DNA of 64,000 bases from positions 1 to 64,000 of the forward strand of contig NZ_SACM01000003.1 of assembly GCF_004004565.1 (NCBI RefSeq). Direction: 5' to 3'. A program made the position numbers and the translations under genes. The stretch is from Inhella crocodyli (GTDB lineage: Bacteria; Pseudomonadota; Gammaproteobacteria; Burkholderiales; Burkholderiaceae_C). A model generated the notes under the pieces. That model did not search any database. It saw only the letters and a list, made by a program, of their open reading frames with translations, and was not told the origin of the DNA. This document shows, piece after piece, positions 1-7,649 of this stretch. Numbering within the stretch: position 1 is the stretch's first letter; each line of letters begins with the position of its first letter.

Positions 1-44
1 ACTTTCTTGCGTTGCGCTGTCTGTTGTCAGCAGCGCAGAAGCGA

Positions 45-100
45 ATTATTGCAGCGTTTTGAAGCGACTGTCAACACCTTTCGAAGAAATTTTTTGAAGT
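45..100 (-). promoter_or_regulatory. Strong sigma70 promoter with UP-like A-tract, probably rRNA operon promoter
   Basis: Read on the minus strand, a perfect TTGACA (69-74) is followed after 18 bp by AATAAT (45-50). Directly upstream of the -35 box lies an A/T-rich tract containing AAAAAATTT, like an UP element. The segment after the -10 is GC-rich (TCGCTTCTGCG), as in growth-rate-controlled promoters. The predicted transcript starts near position 38 and leaves the window. This layout fits an rRNA operon promoter, but the 16S gene itself is not visible, so that identity is inferred. Another strong stable-RNA promoter is the alternative. Confidence 0.6.
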
Positions 101-278
101 CGCCGCTCGCAGCTCGTTCTCTTTCTCGTCAAGGCCAGCCAACACCCTAAAGCACCGGCCGTCTCGCCCTCCGCCACCTGCCAGCCACTCGCTTCAGCGA
201 GCTGCTCATCAGCAGCGGAGCCCGCCATCATAGGACATACCCGAAGAACTTTGCAAGCACTTCCTGCAAAAAAGTTCA

Positions 279-310
279 AAAGCCCTCCCGCTCAGAGCGA
301 AAGGGCTTTG
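279..310 (-). terminator. Terminator hairpin downstream of ptsI
   Basis: AAAGCCCT (279-286) pairs perfectly with AGGGCTTT (303-310) around a 16-nt loop. Both strands have a short A or T run at the base, so it could work in either direction. It lies 37 bp past the ptsI stop codon and would end the pts transcript before the strong promoter on its left. Confidence 0.7.
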
Positions 311-346
311 AAATCAAGGCTTTGCAACCGACCGCATAGCAACCCA

Positions 347-2104
347 TCACAGCAGTCTTAGCTGGCGAGCCTTGTCGTGGGGGTTGTCGCTACCCAGCAC
401 TTCGAGTGCCGCTTGTGCCAACTTCGTCGCATCCGCCCTCAAGATCCGCTGTTTCACCCGAGTGATCTGCGGTGGATTCATGCTGAAGCTGCGCAGCCCC
501 AATCCGACCAACAGTTCCGTGAACGACAGATCGCCGGCCATTTCCCCGCACACGCTGACGGACTTGCCAGCGGCCCGCGCTTGCTGAATGACGCGACCAA
601 TCAGGTGTAGCACGGCAGGATGCCAAGGATCGTACAGATGCGCCACCGATTCATCCGCTCGGTCGATGGCCAGCGTGTACTGAATCAGGTCGTTGGTGCC
701 GATCGACACAAAGTCCACGTGCGGCAACATGCGCTCCAAGATCAGTGCTGTGGCCGGGATTTCAACCATGATGCCCAGCTCAACAGGGTGCCACGGCCCG
801 TCTAGTTCAATGCTCCATTGCGCGCGAACCTGGTCGAGGGCCGCTCTGACGGCCAGCAACTCAGGGAGGTGCGCCACCATGGGGATCAAGAGCTTGACGG
901 GACCGTGCGCCGCAGCCCGGTGCACGGCACGAAGCTGCTGACGCAACATCAAAGGTTCGGACAAGCTCCAGCGGATGGCGCGCAAACCGAGCGCAGGGTT
1001 CAAGATGTTGTCGTGCCGAGCATCCGCGGCGCGATCTAGCGGCTTGTCCGCGCCCACATCGACCGTCCTGATAGTCAGTGGACGCCCCTGGAGGTGCTCC
1101 AAGGCACGCCTGTAGGCTTGGTACTGCTCTTCTTCAGAGGGGAGCTTGCCACCTCGGTTCATGAACAAGAACTCGGTACGGAACAGTCCGACCCCCTCCG
1201 CCCCGCTCGCCACGGCCGCCTCTGCGTCATCCGGCAGTTCAATATTGGCCAGCATTTCGATGACTTGTCCGTCCAAGGTGACGGCGGGACGATGCCGCCA
1301 CAAGCTCAAACGCTCGCGTTCCAAGTCAGCTTGACGCTGACGGAAACGGTACTCATCCAACACGATCGGCGAAGGATCCACGATGGCGATGCCAGCATCG
1401 CCGTCGATGATCACCCAGTCGTCTTGCCGGATGAGGCGGCTTGCCTCGCGCGCGCCGACCACGGCCGGGATGTTCATGCTCCGCGCCACGATGGCGGTGT
1501 GCGAGGTGCGGCCACCGATGTCGGTGATGAAACCCTGAAAGACGCCTTTCCGAAATCCGATCAAGTCCGCCGGAGCGATGTCGGCCGCCACCAGCAGTAG
1601 CGGATCGTCTCCGGCGAAGTCTCGTGGGGCAGCGTGGCCCGCTTCGAAATCGACCCCCTGCGCCTCCCTGTTGAGCGCCGTCAAGATGCGTTCGACGACC
1701 TGCTCCAAGTCCGACTTGCGTTCCCGCAAGTACTCGTCTTCCATGTCGTCGAATTGCCTGCCCAAGGTCTCCATTTGGGCAGCCAACGCCCACTCAGCGT
1801 TGTAACGGCGCTCGACGATCCACTGCATGGCCCCGCCGACAAATGCCTCGTCTCGCACCAACATCAAGTGCACGTCCAACAAGGCCGCCAGCTCAGGCGG
1901 CGCATCACTGGGCAACTCGTCACGCAGCGTGACCAACTCGTCCGCCACCCGCGCACAGGCCGACTGACAGCGCTGGACCTCAGCGGCGACTTGGACCGGA
2001 TCGACAAAGTAGTGGGCGACGTCTACACGGCCCGCCCCCACCAGAACGGCTCGCCCGATGGCGACGCCCTGAGAAACCGCGATGCCAAAGACTTGAAAGC
2101 TCAC
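347..2104 (-). CDS. ptsI: Phosphoenolpyruvate-protein phosphotransferase (PTS enzyme I)
   Basis: Enzyme I takes phosphate from phosphoenolpyruvate and passes it to HPr in the cytoplasm. The phospho-acceptor His lies in GGRTSHTAIVAR near residue 202. The C-terminal PEP-binding barrel carries RTEFLFM, VEIPATALI, SIGTNDLIQY and a Cys in SVCGEMAGD. I start at GTG 2104 because GAGG lies 5 nt upstream and the N-terminus then reads as family members do (MSFQVFGIAVSQG); an in-frame ATG at 2176 would add 24 unconserved residues. Length is 585 residues, normal for the family. It is the last gene of an EIIA-ptsH-ptsI run with no sugar permease nearby, which suggests a regulatory PTS as is usual in Burkholderiales. 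Confidence 0.96.
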   Translation of the reverse strand: MSFQVFGIAVSQGVAIGRAVLVGAGRVDVAHYFVDPVQVAAEVQRCQSACARVADELVTLRDELPSDAPPELAALLDVHLMLVRDEAFVGGAMQWIVERRYNAEWALAAQMETLGRQFDDMEDEYLRERKSDLEQVVERILTALNREAQGVDFEAGHAAPRDFAGDDPLLLVAADIAPADLIGFRKGVFQGFITDIGGRTSHTAIVARSMNIPAVVGAREASRLIRQDDWVIIDGDAGIAIVDPSPIVLDEYRFRQRQADLERERLSLWRHRPAVTLDGQVIEMLANIELPDDAEAAVASGAEGVGLFRTEFLFMNRGGKLPSEEEQYQAYRRALEHLQGRPLTIRTVDVGADKPLDRAADARHDNILNPALGLRAIRWSLSEPLMLRQQLRAVHRAAAHGPVKLLIPMVAHLPELLAVRAALDQVRAQWSIELDGPWHPVELGIMVEIPATALILERMLPHVDFVSIGTNDLIQYTLAIDRADESVAHLYDPWHPAVLHLIGRVIQQARAAGKSVSVCGEMAGDLSFTELLVGLGLRSFSMNPPQITRVKQRILRADATKLAQAALEVLGSDNPHDKARQLRLL

Positions 2105-2216
2105 ACTCACCTCGCATCTACACCCAACCAAGGCGACGCACGAGCCACGAGTATTGCCCGCCCCACACCTCGCCAAGCCTTAGTCAATTCCTAGGATCGG
2201 TACTGAGCGCGATCGA

Positions 2217-2486
2217 TCACGCCCCTTCCCCGAACTTGTCATTCACCAAGGCAGTGATGGCCTCGTGGGCTGCGTCTTGGTCTGCCCCATCGGTTTCCAG
2301 TTCCACCGCAGAGCCCATGCCGGCAGCCAGCATCATCACGCCCATGATGCTCTTGGCGTTAACCCGCCGGCCATTGCGCGTCAGGTGCACCTCACAAGCG
2401 TACCCGCCGGCCAATTTGGTGAGTTTGGCCGAGGCACGCGCATGCAGCCCGAGCTTGTTGGAGATGGTCAAAGTGGACTTGCGCAT
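2217..2486 (-). CDS. ptsH: Phosphocarrier protein HPr
   Basis: This small carrier accepts phosphate from enzyme I on His15 (GLHARA) and hands it to EIIA. The regulatory-serine region is also present as AKSIMGVMMLAA, with Ser46 at the position phosphorylated by HPr kinase in species that have that enzyme. The 89-residue length and both sites match the family. It lies 9 bp after the EIIA gene and about 110 bp before the ptsI start, on the same strand, and is presumably co-transcribed with both. Confidence 0.97.
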   Translation of the reverse strand: MRKSTLTISNKLGLHARASAKLTKLAGGYACEVHLTRNGRRVNAKSIMGVMMLAAGMGSAVELETDGADQDAAHEAITALVNDKFGEGA

Positions 2487-2495
2487 GGACGCAGC

Positions 2496-2909
2496 TTAAT
2501 CTGCCGCCGCCAGGATCCTTAGGCCCATCGCCCCCCCCTGCATGCACAAGGCCTCAACCTCGCGCAAGGGCAGATGGCGATAGCCAAGCGCCCGCCACAG
2601 CATCGGGACGTTCACCCCAGCAACAGCAGCGGCGTCTGGCCTGCCAACCACGAAGCGGCCGGCACCATTGGCCGGGGTCGCGCCAAAGACGTCAACCAAA
2701 ACCAGCAGTGGCCGGCCAGATGCTGCCTCGCTCACCGCCGTTAGGGCCTCAACCACCTGCTCGGCCGACCAGTTGGGCAAGACATCCACCGCCAACAGGT
2801 CGTCTGAACAGTCTGGGTGAACATGCAAAGCGACCGACCTCAATGACGAAGCCAGGGGCGCATGGGCCACCAGCGCGAAAAACACAGACTGCGGTCCAAC
2901 CGTCGTCAT
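2496..2909 (-). CDS. PTS EIIA component, mannose/fructose family
   Basis: This is a 137-residue EIIA-Man type domain. The putative phospho-acceptor His16 lies in LVAHAPLASS, and the core strand-turn LVDVFGATPANGA and the GVNVPMLWRAL segment are typical of the fold. No EIIB, EIIC or EIID gene is near, so the phosphate probably serves regulation instead of transport; this follows what is known of proteobacterial regulatory PTS branches. The start overlaps the stop of the upstream lipoprotein gene by 4 nt (ATGA), so the two are probably translationally coupled. In relatives this slot upstream is often taken by glutathione synthetase, which is absent here. Confidence 0.9.
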   Translation of the reverse strand: MTTVGPQSVFFALVAHAPLASSLRSVALHVHPDCSDDLLAVDVLPNWSAEQVVEALTAVSEAASGRPLLVLVDVFGATPANGAGRFVVGRPDAAAVAGVNVPMLWRALGYRHLPLREVEALCMQGGAMGLRILAAAD

Positions 2910-3418
2910 GGAGTACTCCTGACACCAGCGATGAAGAGTTCCGCGACGCCTTCTGCAACAGCATTGGCGTCAGCGGGGCCGAGAGCGGTGGCTTGGTACA
3001 CGGTGAGCCCGCGCACCCAAACCTGCAAGTGGATGGCCTCACTGGCGCTGTAAAGCGCGTAGTGTCCCGACTCGGGCCACTCCAACGCGCCCAAGGGCAG
3101 CCTGCCGGGCATCCGGGCAGCAGCAGCGCCAGTTCTCTGCTCGAACCGCGCCACCGCGTCACGCATGCTGTTGCGTGCGTCTTCTGGGCGGCTCATCCGC
3201 TGCCAAGCCAGGGCGTAACTCACTCCGCGGTGGATGCACTGCACCAAAGTGCCCTGCGCATGCTCGAACACAGTTGGCTTGCATGGGAAGCGCGCAGCAA
3301 CTTGCCCATCCGCCCAGGACAGGTCTCGCCAGTTGTCGGTCGGCGTACAGCCGGTGAGTGATACCGCCAACAGGCAGCATGCAAACCAACCCAGGCTGGG
3401 AGCAACGAATTGATACAT
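2906..3418 (-). CDS. Hypothetical lipoprotein at the head of the pts operon
   Basis: The product is 170 residues with a signal peptide ending in a lipobox (SLTGC, Cys24), so it should be lipid-anchored and face the periplasm. The mature part has no domain I recognise. It contains four further Cys or Trp-rich stretches and ends in a short helix-like segment. The reading frame is solid and overlaps the EIIA gene by 4 nt, which places it first in the pts operon. A role linked to PTS signalling is only an inference from this overlap. The start codon is 86 bp from the divergent start at 3505, so both genes must be promoted from that short gap. Confidence 0.75.
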   Translation of the reverse strand: MYQFVAPSLGWFACCLLAVSLTGCTPTDNWRDLSWADGQVAARFPCKPTVFEHAQGTLVQCIHRGVSYALAWQRMSRPEDARNSMRDAVARFEQRTGAAAARMPGRLPLGALEWPESGHYALYSASEAIHLQVWVRGLTVYQATALGPADANAVAEGVAELFIAGVRSTP

Positions 3419-3504
3419 GCCCCCATTATCAAAACCCCTCGCTCCCGGGGTGGACGCCCTCTGAGCCCCCGCCGAAACTCAACGGCTGCCTTGCCATCGC
3501 ATCC

Positions 3505-4635
3505 ATGACGCCTAACCGAGCGCCCGCGCCTCCCACTGCCAACAACGAGTTGAGCGCCGAACTGGCCCAACTGTTGACCCAGTTGGCACCCGAAGCGGCA
3601 CAGCCCCTGACGGAAGCGTTGGATCGACTTCAGACGGTTCTGAGAACGGTTGACGCAACCACGGCCGCACGCTTGAGCACGGTTCGCGAGCCCATGCGTC
3701 GCGCCCGCGAGGCGGTGCTCTTGGCAAGTCAAATCGGTCGCCTGGCAAGCGGCCGCGTACAACCCGGCCAGGACAAGGTGGCTCTGCATTTGGCCGTTCA
3801 CCATGTGGCCGAGCAGCGCCGACGCGAGGCCTTGGCGCGCGGCTTGCAGCTCCGCACGAACTTGCAAGCAGCCGATGCCGAGGCCGACATGGCCCTCGTG
3901 CACAACGTGCTTCATGCCTTGCTCGACTGGGCGCTTTGGCACACCCGCAGCTCGATCGAGTTGAGCTTGGCGCTCACGCCCTGGCCGGTTCGCTCCCGTT
4001 TGGAGTGCCGATTTGCGTTCCGTGACCTGGACCAATTCGACCGCCCAACGCCCCGACAGGACCTGAACGACCTGCGGTGGCAGCTGGTGCAGCGCTTGGG
4101 TGCCGTCTTGGCACTGGAAATTCGGCGTGAAGAGGACGCCGGCGTTTGCGTCGCCACCCTCGACTTCCCGGTTCCCCAGCTCCATGATCTGGCGGCCCAG
4201 ATCGACTTTGGCCGCGCGCCGTCCGATGCTGGCTTGAACACCCAGCCCTTCGCCGGAATGCATGCCTTGGTGGTCAGTGCCGACCCCGGCCTTCAAGCCG
4301 AAGTGGCGCCCATGATGGAACGCATGGGATGGACGCTGGATGCTGTGGCCACAGTCGACGAAGCGTTTCAGCATTGCCTTGAAGGGCTGCCCCAGGTCGT
4401 GTTGACCGACGCCACTTTGCGCAGTCCTGATCTGGACCAATGGTGCACGCACGTACTGGCTGAAGCCCCCTCTTTGTGCTTCATCGAAGTGCTCGGGATG
4501 GACTCGGCCGCATTGCCCTTTGGACGCACACCTGGCATGCAGCGCTGCCAACGCGAACGCCTCAGCGAAGACCTCCCCTTGCTGTTGCGCGCCGTCCTGA
4601 ATGCCGAAAGCCAAGACCTGACCCTTCGCCTGTGA
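3505..4635 (+). CDS. Degenerate kinase-like protein with C-terminal receiver-like domain
   Basis: The 376-residue product reads like a worn hybrid histidine kinase. An N-terminal helical part is rich in Leu, Ala and Gln. A middle part (about 110-260) resembles a dimerisation/ATPase region but lacks a clear H-box and a clear N/G1/G2 ATP-binding set. The C-terminal third (MHALVVSADPG onward) resembles a receiver: it keeps an Asp in VVLTDATLR at the expected strand end, but the acidic pocket and Lys are not evident. The start is taken at ATG 3505; the open frame extends to 3358 without conserved sequence. It is followed 25 bp later by a TlpA thioredoxin. I cannot name its signal or partner. Confidence 0.6.
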   Translation: MTPNRAPAPPTANNELSAELAQLLTQLAPEAAQPLTEALDRLQTVLRTVDATTAARLSTVREPMRRAREAVLLASQIGRLASGRVQPGQDKVALHLAVHHVAEQRRREALARGLQLRTNLQAADAEADMALVHNVLHALLDWALWHTRSSIELSLALTPWPVRSRLECRFAFRDLDQFDRPTPRQDLNDLRWQLVQRLGAVLALEIRREEDAGVCVATLDFPVPQLHDLAAQIDFGRAPSDAGLNTQPFAGMHALVVSADPGLQAEVAPMMERMGWTLDAVATVDEAFQHCLEGLPQVVLTDATLRSPDLDQWCTHVLAEAPSLCFIEVLGMDSAALPFGRTPGMQRCQRERLSEDLPLLLRAVLNAESQDLTLRL

Positions 4636-4660
4636 AGGGCGCCCCGGCCACAATTCGGGA

Positions 4661-5170
4661 ATGAATGCGTTGAAACGTCGCTCCTTGTTCCTTGGCGTAG
4701 CGGCCGGGGCTGTGGGCCTGGGAGCTTGGGCATGGCGGTCTCAAGCCTTGCCGATGGCCCCCGCGGTGGAATACACCCTGTTGGATGGAAGCCGCCACCT
4801 CAGTGCCAAGGCATGGGCCGGCAAGGTCATGCTGGTGAACTTCTGGGCCACGAGTTGCACCACCTGCGTCAAGGAAATGCCCGCCTTGGTCGCCACCCAC
4901 CAACGCTATGCCGCGGCGGGATTCAGCACCTTGGCCGTGGCCATGCAGTACGACCCACCTGACTACGTGGCCCAGTTCGCGCAAACCAGGAAGCTGCCCT
5001 TTGGCGTGGCCATCGACAACACCGGGTCCATCGCCCACGCTTTCGGGCCTGTGCGCATGACGCCCACCACCTTCTTGATCGACAAGAAGGGCCAGATCGT
5101 CAAACAGATCCTCGGGGAACCAAACTTCGACGAGTTGCACGCGCTCATCGAGCGCTTGCTCCAAGCCTAG
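4661..5170 (+). CDS. TlpA-family periplasmic thiol-disulfide reductase
   Basis: The 169-residue protein has an N-terminal membrane anchor or signal (residues 5-26), then a thioredoxin fold with the redox pair Cys66-Cys69 in WATSCTTC and the cis-Pro loop RMTPTTF. TlpA/ResA relatives reduce disulfides outside the membrane, for example in cytochrome c or copper-centre maturation; the partner here is unknown. The gene follows the kinase-like gene by 25 bp on the same strand. Its stop codon overlaps the lipA stop by 4 nt on the opposite strand. Confidence 0.9.
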   Translation: MNALKRRSLFLGVAAGAVGLGAWAWRSQALPMAPAVEYTLLDGSRHLSAKAWAGKVMLVNFWATSCTTCVKEMPALVATHQRYAAAGFSTLAVAMQYDPPDYVAQFAQTRKLPFGVAIDNTGSIAHAFGPVRMTPTTFLIDKKGQIVKQILGEPNFDELHALIERLLQA

Positions 5171-6123
5171 ATCGCGCCGGCGTCGGCCGCTTGGCGGTCG
5201 GCGTGGTAGCTCGAGCGCACGAGGGCCCCAACGGCGGCATGGCTGAAGCCCATGGCCGCCGCTTCACGTTCGAACATCTTGAAAGTGTCCGGGTGCACAT
5301 AGCGACGCACCGGCAGGTGGTGCCCGCTGGGTGCAAGGTACTGGCCGATGGTGAGCATGTCGACATCGTGCGCGCGCATGTCGCGCATCGTGGCCAAGAT
5401 TTCTTCGTCGGTTTCCCCCAAGCCCACCATCAGGCCACTCTTGGTGGGCACGCCTGGCACGGCCGCCTTGAACTTCTTCAACAGATTCAGGCTGAAGGCG
5501 TAGTCCGATCCCGGACGGGCCTCTTTGTAAAGACGAGGCACCGTCTCGAGGTTGTGGTTCATGATGTCGGGCGGCGCGGCCTTCAGGATCTCCAGCGCTC
5601 GGTCGTCTCGGCCGCGGAAGTCCGGCACCAGCACCTCGATCTTGGTCAACGGTGAAGCCTCTCGCGTTTCGCGAATGCAATCCACAAAGTGCTGAGCGCC
5701 CCCGTCCTTCAAGTCATCGCGGTCCACGCTGGTGATCACGACATAGTTGAGCTTCAGCGCTCCGATGGTCTTGGCGAGGTTTTTGGGCTCGTCAGGATCG
5801 AGCGGGTCGGGTCGGCCGTGACCCACGTCGCAAAACGGGCAGCGGCGCGTGCACTTGTCGCCCATGATCATGAACGTGGCCGTGCCACCGCCGAAGCACT
5901 CACCGATGTTGGGGCAACTGGCCTCCTCACAGACCGTGTGCAACTTGTGCTCTCGCAAAATCTGTTTGATCTCGTAGAAGCGCGTGTTCGGCGAACCCGC
6001 TTTAACGCGGATCCAGTCGGGCTTCTTCAACACCTCCGCCGGCACGACCTTGATCGGGATGCGCTTGGTCTTGGCATCGCCCTTTTGCTTCTGGGTGGGG
6101 TCGTAGACGGGGGGATTGCTCAT
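5167..6123 (-). CDS. lipA: Lipoyl synthase
   Basis: LipA inserts two sulfur atoms into protein-bound octanoyl groups to make lipoate. The auxiliary 4Fe-4S cluster ligands are Cys65, Cys70 and Cys76 ([12 protein letters not shown]), and the radical-SAM ligands are Cys91, Cys95 and Cys98 (CTRRCPFCD). The 318-residue length is usual. It lies 4 bp after lipB in the same direction, so octanoyl transfer and sulfur insertion are expressed together. Confidence 0.98.
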   Translation of the reverse strand: MSNPPVYDPTQKQKGDAKTKRIPIKVVPAEVLKKPDWIRVKAGSPNTRFYEIKQILREHKLHTVCEEASCPNIGECFGGGTATFMIMGDKCTRRCPFCDVGHGRPDPLDPDEPKNLAKTIGALKLNYVVITSVDRDDLKDGGAQHFVDCIRETREASPLTKIEVLVPDFRGRDDRALEILKAAPPDIMNHNLETVPRLYKEARPGSDYAFSLNLLKKFKAAVPGVPTKSGLMVGLGETDEEILATMRDMRAHDVDMLTIGQYLAPSGHHLPVRRYVHPDTFKMFEREAAAMGFSHAAVGALVRSSYHADRQAADAGAI

Positions 6124-6127
6124 GGTC

Positions 6128-6790
6128 TCAGGGGCTCAAATGCGCCGCCAGGCGCTGTTCCAGCACGTCGGACACGACACGCCAGTCATCGGGGCCGCCC
6201 AGTGTAGTGAGGTCGACCGTGCGCAATCCGGGGTAACCACAGGGGTTGATGCGCTCGAAGGGCGAAAGGTCCATCGACACGTTCAGCGCCAGGCCGTGGT
6301 AACTGCAGTGCCGGCTGACCTTGATGCCCAAGGCTGCCACCTTGCCCAAGCCCTCAAACGGATTGCGTGCGGGGCCAATCCAACTGCCATGGGCACGCGG
6401 GTCGGCCAGCCTCACATAGATCCCAGGCGCCCCCACCACGCGGTGGCCGACGATGTCGAAGGCCGCCAGCGTTTGGATCAGAGCCGCTTCTAAGCGGAAC
6501 ACATACTCCTTGACGTAGATGTCCAAGCGCTTGAGGTTGATCAAGGGGTACGCCACCACTTGGCCCGGGCCGTGGTAGGTCACCTGACCTCCGCGGTTGC
6601 TTTGGACGATGGGGATGCCGCCCGCATCCAACACGTGCTCTGACTTGCCCGCTTGGCCTTGGGTGTACACCGCCGGGTGTTGGCACAGCCAGAGCTCATC
6701 GGGCGTTTCGTCCGTGCGCGCGCCCGTGAAGGCTTGCATGGCCGCGGCCGTGGTGGCGTAGTCGACCACGCCAAGATGCTTCACGATCAT
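6128..6790 (-). CDS. lipB: Octanoyl-ACP:protein N-octanoyltransferase
   Basis: LipB moves octanoate from acyl carrier protein to lipoyl domains. The signature [12 protein letters not shown] is present, and the catalytic pair is Lys157 (GIKVSR) and Cys184 (INPCG). I prefer ATG 6790 (220 residues, [11 protein letters not shown]) because the family similarity begins there; ATG 6814 is in frame but would overlap the start of the divergent Sel1 gene. Neither start has a strong ribosome-binding site. Together with lipA it forms the lipoate module, and ybeD and dacA lie upstream on the same strand. Confidence 0.96.
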   Translation of the reverse strand: MIVKHLGVVDYATTAAAMQAFTGARTDETPDELWLCQHPAVYTQGQAGKSEHVLDAGGIPIVQSNRGGQVTYHGPGQVVAYPLINLKRLDIYVKEYVFRLEAALIQTLAAFDIVGHRVVGAPGIYVRLADPRAHGSWIGPARNPFEGLGKVAALGIKVSRHCSYHGLALNVSMDLSPFERINPCGYPGLRTVDLTTLGGPDDWRVVSDVLEQRLAAHLSP

Positions 6791-6812
6791 CGAAGAATGG
6801 TACGGTGAGGGC

Positions 6813-7379
6813 ATGCGCCCTGGAATGTTGGCATTGATTGCAATGGCCGTGATCGCCTGCCAAGGCGAGGCCAGGGCGCAGGCCGATCGACCGGACCCAG
6901 CGCTGCTTCGCGCTCAACAGGCAGTCGAGCGCCAACGATTTGCGGACGCAATCCGAGCCCTGCTGCCGCTGGCTGAGCGAGGTCACTTCGGCGCCCAGTT
7001 GTCACTGGCGAAGCTGTTCGAGTTGCCCATCCCGCAGCGGGACTTGACGCGTTCCTTGCATTGGTACGCACGCGCCGCCGCGCACGGTTCCCCCGACGCC
7101 ATGGAGGCGGTGGGACTGGCCCATTACCTGGGCCGCGGGACGCCGGTGGACATGGCTGCAGCGGCAGAGTGGTTTCGCCAAGCGGGCGACCGCGGTTCCG
7201 AAGCCGCGCCATACATCTTGGGGACGATGTACGAGAAGGGCGAAGGCGTTCCTCTGGACCTTCGGTTGGCCCGGGCTTGGTACGACCGCGCCGCCCGACT
7301 GGGCGATGTGGCAGCAGCCGCGCGCCGCGACGCGCTGGACCGGCAACTCGACCAGGAAGGCCTTACAGCACCACCTTGA
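6813..7379 (+). CDS. Sel1-repeat protein with signal peptide
   Basis: A 188-residue product with a short signal peptide ([18 protein letters not shown]) followed by about three Sel1/TPR-like helix pairs. Typical repeat cores are [26 protein letters not shown] and [14 protein letters not shown], each followed by an Ala-rich helix. Such repeats form curved protein-binding scaffolds, here probably in the periplasm. The gene sits on the plus strand inside the otherwise minus-strand dacA-ybeD-lipB-lipA order. It starts 23 bp from lipB and overlaps the end of ybeD by 17 bp. No specific partner can be read from the sequence. Confidence 0.85.
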   Translation: MRPGMLALIAMAVIACQGEARAQADRPDPALLRAQQAVERQRFADAIRALLPLAERGHFGAQLSLAKLFELPIPQRDLTRSLHWYARAAAHGSPDAMEAVGLAHYLGRGTPVDMAAAAEWFRQAGDRGSEAAPYILGTMYEKGEGVPLDLRLARAWYDRAARLGDVAAAARRDALDRQLDQEGLTAPP

Positions 7380-7629
7380 CCATGGGGTGCGTGGTCAAGG
7401 TGCGATACAGCTCGTCGAGTTGCTCCCGGCTCGTGGCCGTGACCGTGACGGTCAGCCCCAAGTAGTTGCCCGCCTTGCTCGGCCGGCGTTCGATGGTGGC
7501 CGCGTCGAATCCAGGATCGAACTGACGCACAACGATCGCAATGGCTTCGACAAAACCCTCCACGTGCGCGCCCATCACCTTGATGGGGAACTGTGAGGGG
7601 TACTCGATGAGGCTGTCCTCTGGACGCAT
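7363..7629 (-). CDS. ybeD: DUF493/YbeD-family protein
   Basis: An 88-residue protein of the YbeD family (DUF493), small ACT-like cytoplasmic proteins of unsettled function that lie between dacA and lipB in Escherichia coli. Typical sequence is seen in EYPSQFPIKVMG, NYLGLTVTVTATS and HPMVKVVL at the C-terminus. ATG 7629 is chosen because AAGGAG lies 6 nt upstream; the open frame reaches 7680 but would run into dacA. It follows dacA by 20 bp, so the two are likely co-transcribed. Confidence 0.92.
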   Translation of the reverse strand: MRPEDSLIEYPSQFPIKVMGAHVEGFVEAIAIVVRQFDPGFDAATIERRPSKAGNYLGLTVTVTATSREQLDELYRTLTTHPMVKVVL

Positions 7630-7649
7630 GGCCAACTCCTTGCCGAGGG

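Larger units (their letters stand above)
1..346. other. Region without a protein gene at the left edge
   Basis: I see no convincing coding sequence here. The region holds a terminator hairpin just downstream of ptsI (279-310) and a strong minus-strand promoter (45-100) that fires leftwards out of the window. A 77-codon minus-strand frame at 46-279 runs straight through the promoter and has no recognisable motif, so it is not called. Nothing is assigned to the stretch between about 101 and 278. Confidence 0.6.

Noticed and set aside
46-279. 77-codon minus-strand open frame at the left edge
   Set aside because: It runs through the strong promoter and its upstream A-tract, has no recognisable motif, and has no supporting ribosome-binding site.
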